Program-made: the position numbers and the translations under genes
Notes under the pieces: generated by a model
The model's input: the letters and a program-made list of their open reading frames with translations, nothing else
What the model was told of the DNA's origin: nothing
Databases searched by the model: none
In this document: one piece after another, positions 21,572-33,249 of the stretch
Layout of the letters: every line of letters starts with the position of its first letter
Position numbering within the stretch: position 1 is the first letter of the stretch
NCBI GenBank assembly: GCA_004194705.1
Contig: SADC01001257.1
Coordinates: forward strand, 58,653 to 122,652
Reading direction: 5' to 3'
DNA from: Ditylenchus dipsaci
Lineage: Eukaryota; Nematoda; Chromadorea; Rhabditida; Anguinidae
DNA length: 64,000 nucleotides

Positions 21572-22690
21572 GTTTTAATTGCAGTAAAATGTTTTAAAGC
21601 TGTTTAGATCCTTGTTATACGAATATTTAAAGATGAATGTTTTCTAATATTAATTTTTTACATTTGTCTAAAACCCTTTGCTACGGTCTACTCCCTTCAT
21701 AACAGACTGCTGGGAACTGGTCTCAGGTGTCCGTTATAGAAGGAGTGTGCTAGAATCAGAGTCCCGAGAAGTAGTTCTTATTCATGAAAATTGTGAATTA
21801 GTGAGTAATCCTCAATCAAGTCACCTAATTATGAGTCAATAGTCTTCGACCTGGACATTTTTTCATAATTTTATTCGACAGTCCTCAGCCAAGACACTTA
21901 TATCCTACTGCCAATATAAAAGATCCGTGACCCTATCCAGCAAAGTGGGGGTTTTCGCCTTGGCACCCCATGTTAAATTTTTTGAGTTATGTTATAGGTT
22001 TAGGTTTAGGCAAAGGTAGGCCAGTGTATGTTAGGACGCACTAAAACATGAGTCTAAGATATTTTTGAGTCCATCTTAACATGTACCAGCCTACCCTTGC
22101 CTAAAGCGCAAAATATGACACAAAAAACAACAGGGGGGGGGTGGCAGTCGAAAACCCCCTTTGTTGGATAGAGCCAGATCCGTTATATCGATGGTTTTTT
22201 TGCTAAGTTAGGATCGGCTATAGCTTTGCGTTGTAGAGAGAGTCTGTTAAAAAGAGAGTCCCTTACAGAGAGGTTAGGATTTACACAATTCAAGGCAAGT
22301 CCTAACAAATCAAAGCAATTAGTCTGATATAGAGGAAGTCAGTTACATCGGGTACAAGTTATGGAAATAGCTGACTGTAGCGATAAAATTTAAAAATAGG
22401 CAGGCAAGTACTGATGTGCACTAAAAACACAATAAAAAGTGATTTATAAGACTTTGAAATGAAAATAAATACAACATAAAAGGTCGCCCACGTGCTTGAC
22501 TATAAATTTTAATGTAGAACCATGAGAAAAATGTCGTTTTGACAAACCAAAATTATCAATGAAAAGAAGCTTTAAACTTGTTCACAAAAGATTTCACGTA
22601 GAAAAGTTTATTCGATACTATCTTTTGCTGTCTGATTTATTTTATTTGCTTTCTTAACAATCCTTTATAAATTCTGGATGAAACTGAAGA
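21572..22690. repeat. FKBP segmental duplication, copy B flank (empty sites)
   Basis: Matches 4202-4996 and then 7571-7800. It lacks the foldback and the Helitron present in copy A. It contains the hairpin MITE (about 21928-22190) shared with copy A. An open minus-strand frame at 22637-22822 is not recognised and probably fortuitous. Confidence 0.7.
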
Positions 22691-22975
22691 AACAAAATCT
22701 TTAAAAAAGAGATCCTTTGCCACATCGAAGCTTTTTTTATCATTAAGATTTCTTATCCAATTGTTTGTCAAGAGCCTTTGCATAATTGTTGAGCTTCTGT
22801 AAATCGAGTTCATTAAAAACAAAGAACTGTTGCTGTTTGCATCTTTCTAAGGTCAGAATCTTTTTCGAGAGGATCAAACTAAACTGCATCACTAAATTTT
22901 TGATCTCTAATGACTACATTAACTACATCATCATTACATTTTGAATCGTATTTAAACGTAATCTTTTAAGGTGTT

Positions 22976-24680
22976 ATGCAAATTGGCGTACCCAGGGTAA
23001 GGCTAGCCGGGTACATACTTGGACACGCAAAAAAAAGAGCGGAAGCGGCGGCGGCGGCGAGCGGCAGGCTGCCAGAAAATCAGGGGCAGCGGCGGAAAAG
23101 TAGCAGCAGCAAAAGAACAAGAAGCAGCGGCGGCGGCGGTGGCGGCGGTGGCGGCGGCTGTAAAAAAATCTCATTTACTATTTTATTTAAAAAATTTAAC
23201 TATCTTTATTATTAAATTTTTGTAACTTCAATTCATCGGGAATTTGGCGCTACTGGCTTATAACCCCCCCCCCCAAACAGCTACTTTCTTATACCCCCCC
23301 CCCCAATCCTCGGATCTACTGGCTTATAAACCCCCCCCCTAAAAATCAAGATTTTTAGGATTGGTCAAAACACATTTTTAAGCAATAATTTCGCCATAAA
23401 AGGACCAGAAAAGCAATTAAAATAGGGTTCAAGGGCTGTATTGGGAGGGGAAGGGACAAAACAGGGCCACTTCTATAGTGCCTATAATTACCAAAGAGTA
23501 TTAGTTCTCTAAGCAGTAAAGGCGCTTTCAAACCCAGCCACTTGTGGTGCACGTAAAAGTATAACTACTCGAGCTGATCAGACCGATCAGCCGGGTGGAT
23601 CCTGATGGTTGTCCTTTAACTTTTGGATGGCTGAGCATCTGGCTCGTAGCCAAAGGCCGGAAAAGGGAGGAGATCTTTTTCGGCCGAAAAATTGAAGATG
23701 TTGAACATAGTTTTGAATACTGGGGCTACCGCATAAATAACTCTGGTATGCATGCTTTTTCATGCATCCAGAGTCACTTTCGAGTGATTTGTGTCTAAGG
23801 TATGTGGGTGTGCGCATCTCAACTCCAAGCCCCCAAGCCCCCTGCGCCCCTGAAGGGGCGCAGGGGGCTTGAGAGTTAGAGATGCGCGCACGCACTTACC
23901 TTAGACATGATTCCGAGAAGTACTCTTGATCATAAAATGCATATAGAGTCTATTTTTGCCACGGCTCGAGTTGAAAAACATGGTGAAGCAGCCAAAAAAA
24001 GTGGCCCCTGTATTATTCCCATCCCAATACAGCCCATAATCCCTTGTTAACTGCTTTTCTAGTCCCTTTATGGCAAAATTATTGCATAAAAATGGTTTTT
24101 AGACACTCCCCAAAAAGTCGGTTTTGGGGGGGGGCGGTGTTATATGACAGTAGGTCTGATTTGGGGGGGGGGGTTGGTTTATAAGAAAGTAGCTTTTTGG
24201 GGGGGGGGGGGTATAAGCCAGTAGCGTCGGGAATTTTTATAACGATAAACTTGGAAATTAAATGTTTATTAACTGTAAGAATGTAAGTAATGCATGAAGA
24301 AAAAGAACAGAAATACAGAAATAAGCTAGAGAAAGCAATTAAATGTCGACTAACTGTTCATTGTAAGAACGAAGGTTTAAATAAACTGCGGAGGCAGCGG
24401 CGGTGACTAAAAAAGAGCGGCGGAGGCAGCGGCGGAGACTTAAAATAGAGGCGGCAGCTAAAAAAGCAGCGGCAAACGGCGCCGCTCGCCGCTAGCGGCG
24501 CCGCTCGTCCAAGTATGGCCGGGTATAGCCCCTATCCCACCTCCTCCCGTAAGTTTTTTTTTAGCCATTTTTAGCCTTTTTAGCTCTTTTAGCCACTCGC
24601 CCCCGTCAGGAAATTTTGCCTTTTTAGCAATATAAACCAACCACCCCCGTCAGAAAATCCTGTGTACGCCTATGGTTATG
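22976..24680. mobile_element. CGG-rich inverted-arm repeat, interrupted by another element
   Basis: Left arm 22984-23160 (GGCGTACCCAGG, CCGGGTACATACTTGGAC, then GCGGCGG runs). Right arm 24370-24675 (GGCGGAGGCAGCGGCGG, CGTCCAAGTATGGCCGGG, ending TGTGTACGCC). The arms are inverted. The GC content contrasts sharply with the surrounding AT-rich DNA. The 23240-24235 element sits between them. Confidence 0.55.
23240..24235. mobile_element. Dispersed repeat with poly-C/poly-G ends and hairpin, copy 2
   Basis: Inverted ends GCTACTGGCTTATA plus a C-run (23250) and a G-run plus TATAAGCCAGTAGC (24225). Each end has two or three C/G-run modules. The core contains the GC-rich hairpin (23805-23910) and the family blocks GGGCTGTATTGGGAGGG and TTGAAAAACATGG. 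This is the fullest copy in the window and defines the family boundaries. Confidence 0.65.
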
Positions 24681-24904
24681 CTAACATCTAGCCATTTATA
24701 CCGGATTTACAGCACGTTATTCAAAACTTTGGAATAATTTTGAAAAAGCACGAATTGACACTATTTTTTCGGGGAGGGCGGATGTTAGGGGTTAAGGGCG
24801 GACTGACTTAAACATGCTAAAAACTCATAATTGAGCCTTTCCTAACATACGCTGGCCAAATTTCGCTGAGCCTAACTGCAAAAAATTAATTAAAAATTAT
24901 AGAA

Positions 24905-25194
24905 GCAACCGGAGGGACCAAGGTAAATTTTTTTGATGTTTTGCGGAGTCTCAACAAGAACAGTGCCAAAAAAATTTACATCAAGGGTTTTGAGTGTCTC
25001 CTCCTGCATTTTGAACAATTGATTCCACTCTTGTTGCGATTTTCTCCATTTGTCAACCTCGCGGTTTTCTCTGCACAATTGCTGAGGCTCACATTCTTTT
25101 TTTTGTAATCTTTTCGTGCCTTGGATTGCATATCAACATATTTTGTCGAATGCTCGCACGAAGCTGAATATGGATCAACAGTGCGATACGACAT
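24905..25194 (-). CDS. Small unidentified protein, one apparent frameshift
   Basis: ATG at 25194 opens MSYRTVDPYSASCEHSTKYV followed by a Lys-rich helix. After an A8 run (about 25104) the frame shifts by one, and continues as CEPQQLCRENREVDKWRKSQ, a charged helix, ending near FFGTVLVETPQNIKK. The joined product would be about 90 residues, highly charged, with Cys residues spaced somewhat like small CHCH proteins, but I do not recognise a family. The A-run makes a sequencing indel likely. Confidence 0.4.
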
Positions 25195-25530
25195 GGCTTT
25201 TCACTAAAAAAATTCTCTTGTCAAAATAATAGTAATACATAATAGATATTTTAGATCATATTCAATAAACACATAAAGGCTAAGTAGAAAATGTCCGCAC
25301 CACCAAATATTCTAACATTTTTTGTTCTTTCCAAATCTTAAACAAGGGATTTTAGCCGCGATTGAAATCAAGGACTCACTGCACCGACCCTAAAATTTCA
25401 GACACCGGCACCAGCTTATGGCATAGCCCTGAAAATTGCGGCACCGGTATCTGTGCGTAGCACCCTAACAATCTAGTCATAAGGACCAGCTCACGGCACA
25501 TGTGCGGTTCGTAAGATGGTGCCTGGTGTC

Positions 25531-25985
25531 AGTAGTTAACCAGGCAGATTGTATCATTGATTGATTTACGACCCCCTGTCAATCTTGGTTGTGCGGACAT
25601 TTTGCGGTAAAATTCAACATTGATTGATTCACCCAAGAAATCTTGGTTGTGCAAAAAGTGTCCGTTTTTGACGATTGATTTTTTTTGAAATATTCAAACA
25701 CTTTGAAATTTGTTTAACATGAACTCAAAAAAACTACCCGAGAAAAAGTTTTCTCTGACTTTCTAACTCAATTTGAAATTTACCGCAAAATTTAAGATAT
25801 TTAAATTTCAACTTTGAAACAACAAAACATGTGTTATCTGATTGACCATGAAAAACTGTACAAGAAAAACTTTTCTCTGACTCTCTAACTCGATTTTGAA
25901 TTTTACCGCAAAATTTTCCCGCACAACCAAGATTGACAAGGGGTCGTAAATCAATCAATGATACAAATCTGCCTGGTTAACTACT
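25531..25985. mobile_element. MITE with 62-bp inverted ends and GGTGTC duplication
   Basis: Ends AGTAGTTAACCAGGCAG / CTGCCTGGTTAACTACT, arms about 62 bp, flanked by GGTGTC on both sides (25525-25530, 25986-25991). The interior has paired CTCTGACTYTCTAACTC blocks. It interrupts the GGTGCCG-type repeat seen at 1-70. Confidence 0.75.
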
Positions 25986-25999
25986 GGTGTCGTGAGCTA

Positions 26000-27725
26000 T
26001 CTTCTACAACACTGGCTACAATCAACAAAAAAAGAATTTTGTTAGAGACATTTTCTTTCGAGGGCCCTCTTCCAAAAAAGTGTAAAATAGGAGTTGATAT
26101 CAGGAAAACCAAATAACTTTTAATAATCTGCCAAACATCAAACCCCGAACCAGGAATGATAAATTGTTACCACAACAGCTTTGTTCCCAATTTTTTTTGC
26201 CCAAAACTTTAGGTTCTTTTCTGGTTTTCGACCTTCGACCAATGACTGCATGATGACTTTGGAAGATTCTTGGCTTCTTTGGTTTTTAAACTGGCTTGGC
26301 ATTCTCCGTAAATATTTAATTTTTATAAAATTAAATAAGTTAGGGCGTAAGGGTGTTGGCTTAGAATAATTAAAAATAATGCGGTGTTTCAGATTTTAAG
26401 AAAAAAACCCAGAAAAAAGACAAAGAAAAGTATTAAATTTAAAGTGGTAGAAAAACCACGTAAAAAGGCTGCAAAATAGCTTGTTTTTTGTTGATGTTAA
26501 AAAGGGAGCATAAATAAATGTTTGGTCGCTTAGCAAAAGGTACAAAGACCAAAACACATGTTTATAGTGCAGCAGGACTAACTTGGTAACGATCAAAATT
26601 CACAAGCATCAAAATATTTTTGAATTTGTGAAATGAATTTGGACAGAATATCTACTTCAATCAACTTTTTCGACTAAAAGAGCTCATGAAGCTGGTTTAA
26701 TTTATTTTTACTTGAAACTCTATATTCGAACCCTTAGAGCTCATTCAGCTAGAAAAGCATTCTGTTTACAGATTTCTTACAATTTTTGATGATGAATTTT
26801 TTTTGGTAAAAACAGATTTTTTGCATTTTATAAAAGGGAAAAATTTCCTTAACCCTTTCTTAGGTCGTCTCTATTGCTTTTATGCCACCAATAAAAGTTC
26901 GATTGATCTAATTTACGCAAACTAGAAAGCATCATTTGAAAATGCAACTATGCCATAAGATGTGAAAATGAAAGCTGTTCTCAATTTCTCAGATTTTGCC
27001 ACTTATGGATTACAAAACCGCCTTATGGTAGAAAGTTTCAAAAGTCTTATTTTTCACTTTTTGCCAATTTTGAGTAAATTTTTGGCTGAACTCTATTATA
27101 ATCGCCCGAAATCGTCCGAAATAGCGTTATTCATGTACTTTAAAGCTTGAAACGCAAAGAAAATGCGAAAAAAGTAATGGTAAGGCATTTTCCAGAAAAA
27201 TTTCTTAGGGGTGAGGCTTAAGGGAGTTAGAGATGCGTGCACTCACTTACTTTAGACATGATTCCAAGCATGATTCTTGATTAAAAATGCATATAGAGAC
27301 TCTTTTTACACAGCTCCAGTGATCTAAACGAGGTAGTCCTGTATCTCGCAAAAAAGTTTATATAAAATACGTAATTGATACCGCTGAATTCATCCATTTG
27401 GTATGGCTTGCGCTGAGTCAGGAAAATAAAGCATAAACAAAAAATTTGCTCGAAAATAGGCAAAAAACTGAAAAATTAACATTTTGAAAATTTGACCCTG
27501 AAGGGGTTATGTAAATCACAAGTGCACAGATTTTCGACCAAATTATGCCTATTCGCCCTATTATTATACTTTTCGAATAGAATTCCGAGAATTATTATTT
27601 TTGGTAATTATTTAAAATCTTCAAGTGGCTTAATTAAGTATTTATAAGTTATTCTTTTTTATACTTTAATTAGGATGACAGTGTGTACAAAATCAGTTAT
27701 AATTTCTTCCAGAAGATTTGACTTT
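26000..27725. other. Intergenic AT-rich DNA, no firm gene
   Basis: A minus-strand open stretch at about 26135-26320 (MPSQFKN, VEGRKPEKNLKFWAKK) looks mildly protein-like, but has no recognised family or clear splice sites. 27215-27320 is a fragment of the GC-hairpin repeat family. Nothing else is supported. Confidence 0.35.
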
Positions 27726-30700
27726 TTATCCTTCTTGCCCAAAATCATTCTTAAACTCTTCTAGTTTTTGAAGGTCCTTAGAATTGACAGTTGCTTAGTG
27801 TTGTGCAATGACAAGAAAATGTCATTCTTAAGAAAACTATAATTTTATACAGTAATGTTAATGTTAAACGACTGACCATTGACATTATGGGCAAAGACAA
27901 CTAAAGTAATTAATTTATTTTAAAATTTCTCTTTTTTTTTACTTTTCAAGTTTGACAAAAGAATGCTTCAAAGTATTTTTTCATAAAAACATGGTCGAAA
28001 CCGAAAAATGCCGTCTTTTTGCTGTAAAGTGCCGTCTTTTTTCTTTTAATCAAAGCAATAAACATTTGAATAATTTTTTCGAATAAATAACAACATCAGG
28101 TAGCCCTGTGACTATAGTTTCTAAAAGCGTATCATTTGTTGCAACATCTTTGCAAAAATTGTTCAAATATCCGGCACTATTCAATTTTTCTCTCTGAAAC
28201 TTGAAAAAGACGGCACTTTTCAGTCAAAAGACGGTACTTTTCAGTTCCGACCTAGAAAGATTTGCAAGCTCTGACATTTTCACACGAAAATTGGCTAACT
28301 AATTTTTTATGGTGAACACTTTGTTGAATTTTTTTCTATGAGTCATATAAATTATTATTTTATAGGTTTTAAATGAAGTTTAGATTATATAGTTGGATTG
28401 TTTTCTAATAAAATCTGAACCAACAAAATAATGCTCTAATAATCCCCCACCCATCGCTTTTTTGATTAGGATTCCAGAGTAAGAGCGATTTTTGATTTGA
28501 AATTTGAAATTTTTGAGGGGTTGAAAATTAATCGCCAATGGGCGATTTATATAGCATATACGGTTTATTATTATATTCCATTTTAAAAATATACCTTTCC
28601 AGCTGGCACATCATTTATCACCATCGGAATGGCGCCACTATCACCTGCAAACATAAATGATAATTCAGTCGTTAAAATGCGATTTTATTCCGCTGAATTA
28701 AACGATACATGAGTACTTTCTATCTTGCCGAATAGAAATGAAATATTTTTTTTTCTGTTAAAAAATGATAATAACCGGTAGGTTGATAAAATTATTTGAC
28801 GAAGTGATATCGAAATCATAAATATATTACCAGGAGAGCATGGGCTGTAGAGATCACTTACAATTTGCTGCGGATCAGATGGCAAGGGACCAACAACCTG
28901 GAAATTTGAAGAATTTTCAATTTTGGACAAACTGAATGAAAAACTTAAAATCAGCCAGTAAACACGAGGTTCAGTCAAAATTGTGTTTACGGTATATATG
29001 AATTCATATCTCAAACCCAAATCTCTAAGCCCGCTGAGCACCCGAAGGCCAGGTTGGTTAATGATGGGCGCGCAGAACTACCTGCAACATTAAAGCGAGC
29101 AAGACTCTTGATAAAAATAAATTTATAGACTCTTTTAACCCGACCTTCACTAAAGAAAAATAGTAAAAGAGTCAAAAAACAGACGCATGCCTCTAAAATA
29201 ATTTGCCAAAAAAGTGACTTTGGATCAGTGACTGTGAAAAATTAATATAGCTTACTTTCTTAAAATGTGTTGCGCTCTGTAATTTTCGAAGTGGTTGCTG
29301 AAAAGAGTTTGAATTTAAGTTTAAATTTCAATCAAAATATATTTTTTACCATACCATTAGCGCGTCATGAACAACAATGGAAATGTCATGTCCTGAATAG
29401 CCCTGAAACAAATAAATTACAAATAATTAGCTGGATGCATTGGCTTAAATAAATATATACAAATGTCATTACCTCAGTCTTTTCAGCCAACAATCGATAG
29501 TTTTCTTCTTGCAGACTATTAGGTGTATCTCCCACTTCTAATTTGAACATAGTTTTTCTAGCTTTTTGATCTGGCAGTGGAATATAGACTCTTTTCTGAA
29601 AATATTATTTTAAGAGCAAAGCGAAAAATTTTTAAGGGCGAGATGGTTAATCAAATGGAATAATTTCATTCGCTTAGCACGATAAGCAATGTTATCTTTA
29701 TGGCTTGTTCACGTACTTCGAGTTCGAGTTTGTGCTCAAATTCGGATCAAGGGTGTTCACACAGCCAAAAATCTGAACTCGAACCTGAAAGTGTTGACTT
29801 ACTTCGAGTTCGAGCTCGAGATCGGACTTGAGGTTTTTTTATTTATATTACTTGGATCACTCAGAATCTCACTCCAGAGTAGTCAAAGCTCTCTGAAAGT
29901 TGCTTTTCTGGGGGTTTACTATAAAGAGGCTCCAAGTTATGCACATGAACACCTTCAATTTTGACCTCGCACTTCAACTGAAACTCGAAATAGGTAAACA
30001 CCTTCGAGTTCGTATCAAAGGTGTTCACGTAGCCAAAAATCCGAACTCTAACACGTACGTGAACAAGCCATTACACAAAGTGGTTACAAACCAAGTTTCA
30101 AGTTTGATGTCGGATTAAAATAGGAAAATTAAGTCAACACTCTTTGAAACGGCCACTTTTTTGCAATAGAATGTACAATGAATCGTTTTGATTTCAAAAT
30201 TTCATTGCTATGGTAAACTTTGGCCAACTTTAAGACCCGTCCAAATGTGGGCAAACTCAAAAATTCAGCAAACCTCAAAACGCCGACGAATAGCTGCATC
30301 CAAGACCTTCAATTTTATAAATTATATTTCAGTCAATAAATAAAATAAGAAACCCCAACCCAAGGTATATTTGTTGCTCCCAACACAAGGATCCCATCCA
30401 CATCGTTACCAACACCCTAAATCTCACTCATCTTGTTTTCACGTTTTATTTTGAATTTCGGTCTCAAACAAACCTGCATTTGCACTAAGAATTCTGTTTT
30501 TATACGTCGAGCTGATTCTGATTCTTAAAAATAAACAGATAAAGTTGAGACCATTGTTGAGCAAATTTAGAAATGAGTTATAGGTGAAACACCTAGCGAT
30601 AGAAATATTTAAAAAATTTCAATGGATGAAAGTAATTATCAAGGAAAAATTTCAAAGGACAATCTGGAGAAAAAGATTGTAGAATCGGATTCCTCGAGGC

Positions 30701-32626
30701 CAACGTTTACAGAAAATGTCAAAACCTTATAAAAAATATTTTTTTAGTTTTTCTTGTTTTTACCGTGGTTTGAAACCTCAAAAATTTTAAACATTGATTT
30801 TATACACCGAAAAAACCAGAAATTCAAAAAATTTTCGCTGTTTTATTTTTAGGAATGAATGAAACTTGAGATTTTAGATATTTAAGTAAATTTTTTTGAG
30901 AAAAAATAGATTTAAGTTGAGGCAGCATAAAAAGAATAGTTGATAAAATTTAAAATACCATTGTCTGAGCGCGAAGAACACAAAGAATCAATTTCATCAA
31001 TGAAAATTATTGACGGCTTTTTCGCTCGAGCCATCTCAAAAAGTTGTTTGACTAACCTAAAATTTTGGTGCAATAGTAACATAATTTATTTTTTACGTAG
31101 CGTATTCCTTTTTAAAACTCACTCAAGTGTTTTATTTTTGAAACCCAGAAAACCCAGAAAATTCAGAGGTCCGTCTTAGGGTTTTCAGGTGCCTAACCAA
31201 ATTCAAAAAAGAAAAATCGGTAGAGCAAGAAAATGGAATGAACAATTTTGCAAAAATATTGCTTTACGCTTAAGATGTGCTCAAAGTCGAGGGGTGGGGA
31301 TTGACTAATTGTAACACGGTGGCTTTCTAGAAAAAATACGATATATAATTACTTTTCTGATTCTCCGAGCCATTTAGAAACAAGATCACTGCTGGATACA
31401 GAAAAGAAAGTTGAATTTGAAGCTTCAGTAGCGACAGCCTTGGCCTGAAAAGCAACGAAATTATGTAAAAAATTAAATCTTTAAAAAGGTACAATGAATG
31501 ATTTTCCTGTTCCTGGAGGGCCGAAAAGAAGAATTCCACGCCACGGCTTGCGCTTTCCTAAATTTTTTTATATTAACATTTTATAAATTTTCTTTACAGA
31601 AAAAGCTTCTAGCTCTGAAATAAATAGCAAAGAATCATTTTAAGCATGAGTTCATAAAAAATTTATCACAAAAACAAAACAGATTCCAAACTTTACAAAT
31701 ACATAAAAGTTTACCAGTGAAGAGTTCCGGAAATTTGATGGGCAAAATTACGGCTTCTTTTAATGATTCTTTAGCTCCATCTAGTCCAGCAACATCTGAC
31801 CATTTGACATTTGGTTTTTCCATTATAATAGCTTTGTTGATAGACTCTTGCAGCTTTTTGGTGGACAGATCGTCGCTGTCTTCACTAGAATCTTTGCCGT
31901 TTCCTTCTTTGACTGGTTTTTTGTTAGTTTCTTGGCTCTTATTCTAAAACTTAAAGTTTTCAGGATACATCGAGTGTTACAGTACTGTTATTGCTCGCCT
32001 CTTTTTCGCCTTGGTACCCTGTTATTTTTTACTCGCTTGTATTTGAGCGAAGGCTAGGACAGCGAACATTCGCGAACCAACGCGTTCTGGAGCTGCCCTG
32101 CCCAGCGACCTAACACAGGCCAGAAAACACAACAGGGAGACCAAACAAAATAGGAGCGAGAGATCTTACTGTACTAGCACCAAGTTTGTTTTGCAATATA
32201 TATAAAAAAATTCACCACATGGGTCTTCAGCTTTTCAGCACGAACCATATATTCTCTAGAAAAGAAAAAAAATAGTCCACAGAAAGTTTTTTCGGTTCCT
32301 TTTTAAAACTCACTCGACACGCGCCCGAACGGTTTCTCGCTGCCTATCACTTTGACATTCATCTAAAATAATTAACAGATTACCAATTGTTTCCTCTTTT
32401 AGCCGAAAAAATCAGAAAATGACAAACTGGGTCCTACATTTAAGAGCATGCATAAAATCTGTAAATTTTCAAGAATATTTAGTTTAAACAGACAAAGTAA
32501 AGGAACCATACATTCACAGCCATTTGAATACAATTTTAAAGCCTCTTTAAAATTTTGAGCTTCATCCTCTTTAGTAGCTCTAGTAACTAGGTCAATAGCT
32601 TTCTGTAAACTAGTTTCGATAGACAT
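27726..32626 (-). CDS. VPS4: VPS4 AAA-ATPase of the ESCRT pathway
   Basis: VPS4 disassembles ESCRT-III filaments in multivesicular-body sorting, cytokinesis and membrane repair. Eighteen minus-strand exons are readable: 32512-32626, 32438-32458, 32315-32362, 32219-32255, 31715-31943, 31493-31557, 31353-31444, 30959-31056, 30474-30523, 30360-30416, 30274-30306, 29473-29595, 29355-29402, 29256-29297, 28831-28897, 28595-28644, 27877-27900, 27726-27826. The MIT domain starts [14 protein letters not shown]. The AAA core has VKWSDVAGL, Walker A GPPGTGKS, Walker [19 protein letters not shown], arginine fingers AIRRRFE, and [16 protein letters not shown]. The VPS4 C-terminal helix ends [11 protein letters not shown]. 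All phases agree except one: a single missing base near 27791 (NTK-PTVN) shifts the last 20 residues, probably an assembly error in a conserved gene. Introns are stretched by several MITEs. Confidence 0.9.
27993..28252. mobile_element. MITE in a VPS4 intron
   Basis: Inverted ends GGTCGAAACCGAAAAATGCC and GGTACTTTTCAGTTCCGACC, each with a second TGCCGTCTTTTT / AAAAGACGGCAC block. Non-coding, within intron 27901-28594. Confidence 0.6.
29701..30070. mobile_element. MITE with TTA target duplication (Harbinger-like) in a VPS4 intron
   Basis: Ends TGGCTTGTTCACGTAC / GTACGTGAACAAGCCA, flanked by TTA. Inner blocks GTGTTCACACAGCCAAAAAT and GTGTTCACGTAGCCAAAAAT are direct repeats, plus TTCGAGTTCGAG words. 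A 3-bp TTA/TAA duplication suits PIF/Harbinger elements. Fragments of the family lie near 61190-61260. Confidence 0.6.
31095..31342. mobile_element. CGTATT-family MITE in a VPS4 intron
   Basis: Ends CGTAGCGTATTCC (31096) and GAAAAAATACG (31340) are inverted. The interior has AAAAATCGGTAGAGCAAG as in the copies at 3347 and 47868. It makes up most of intron 31057-31352. Confidence 0.5.
31980..32171. mobile_element. pogo-like MITE with ACCAAGGC-type boxes in a VPS4 intron
   Basis: Ends CAGTACTGTTATTGCTCGCC and GGAGCGAGAGATCTTACTG, flanked by TA. Inner boxes CGCCTTGGTACCCTGTT and AACAGGGAGACCAAAC are inverted to each other. Confidence 0.6.
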
Positions 32627-32739
32627 CTGAAAAAAATCTGGTTGTGCACGATTCCAAAAAATGTAACGTCACATACTTTGCATAATAATATTGGAAAGTT
32701 TTGAAAAACAAGGGTCTTCACGGGTGAAGATACGATTCG

Positions 32740-33245
32740 GTAAAGCAGCATTTGACGGCGGAAAATTTGGCGGTGGAATATCAGGCGGCAAAAATTCGGC
32801 GGAAAGTTAAAAAAGCCATTATGTTATATTTGCCTTGCAAATCCAAATTTCTGACACTATTTTTGTGTTAAACATGGCCGCTTTGCATATAAAAATGCTC
32901 TTTAATTTCAAAAATCACTCTTATTTTGAATTCCATCCGTGAAAAACAATTCAAATCTCTTCTCGAGGAAACTTTTCGGACTTTTTTCAGTTCAAATCTT
33001 TGTTGTCTCGCGTGCAATTTAAAATATGAGTGAGCTCTTAGACTTAGAATTTTTATAAGCGAGGTGTCCATGCTGGACAAGAACCTGATGTCAGAAATTC
33101 GGGTTTGCAAAGCGAACATACATAATGGCTTTCGCCGAATTTTTCTCCACCGAATTTGCGCCTGCCAGAGTTTTTCGTTGGCAAATTTTCCGCCGCCAAA
33201 TGTTGCTCCGCCGAATTGTATCCCCACCTTTTTGAAGACCATGAA
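32740..33245. mobile_element. Foldback element (GGCGGAAAATTTGG family), copy 1
   Basis: About 250-bp inverted arms meet near 32990: GCGGAAAATTTGGCGG / CCGCCAAATGTTGCTCCGCC at the ends, GGCCGCTTTGCATATAAAAATGC towards the centre. Relatives: 45560-46018 and fragments near 42540 and 55990. It lies upstream of VPS4. Open frames here come from the palindrome. Confidence 0.6.
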
Positions 33246-33249
33246 ACTT

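Noticed and set aside
22974..23225. Ser/Gly/Ala-rich or Arg-rich proteins in the CGG-rich stretch
   Set aside because: They are translations of GCGGCGG repeats and change completely with frame; the same sequence recurs inverted at 24.4 kb as a transposon arm.
29689..30118. Plus-strand genes with LEIGLEV-type hydrophobic frames
   Set aside because: They lie wholly inside the TTA-flanked MITE in a VPS4 intron.
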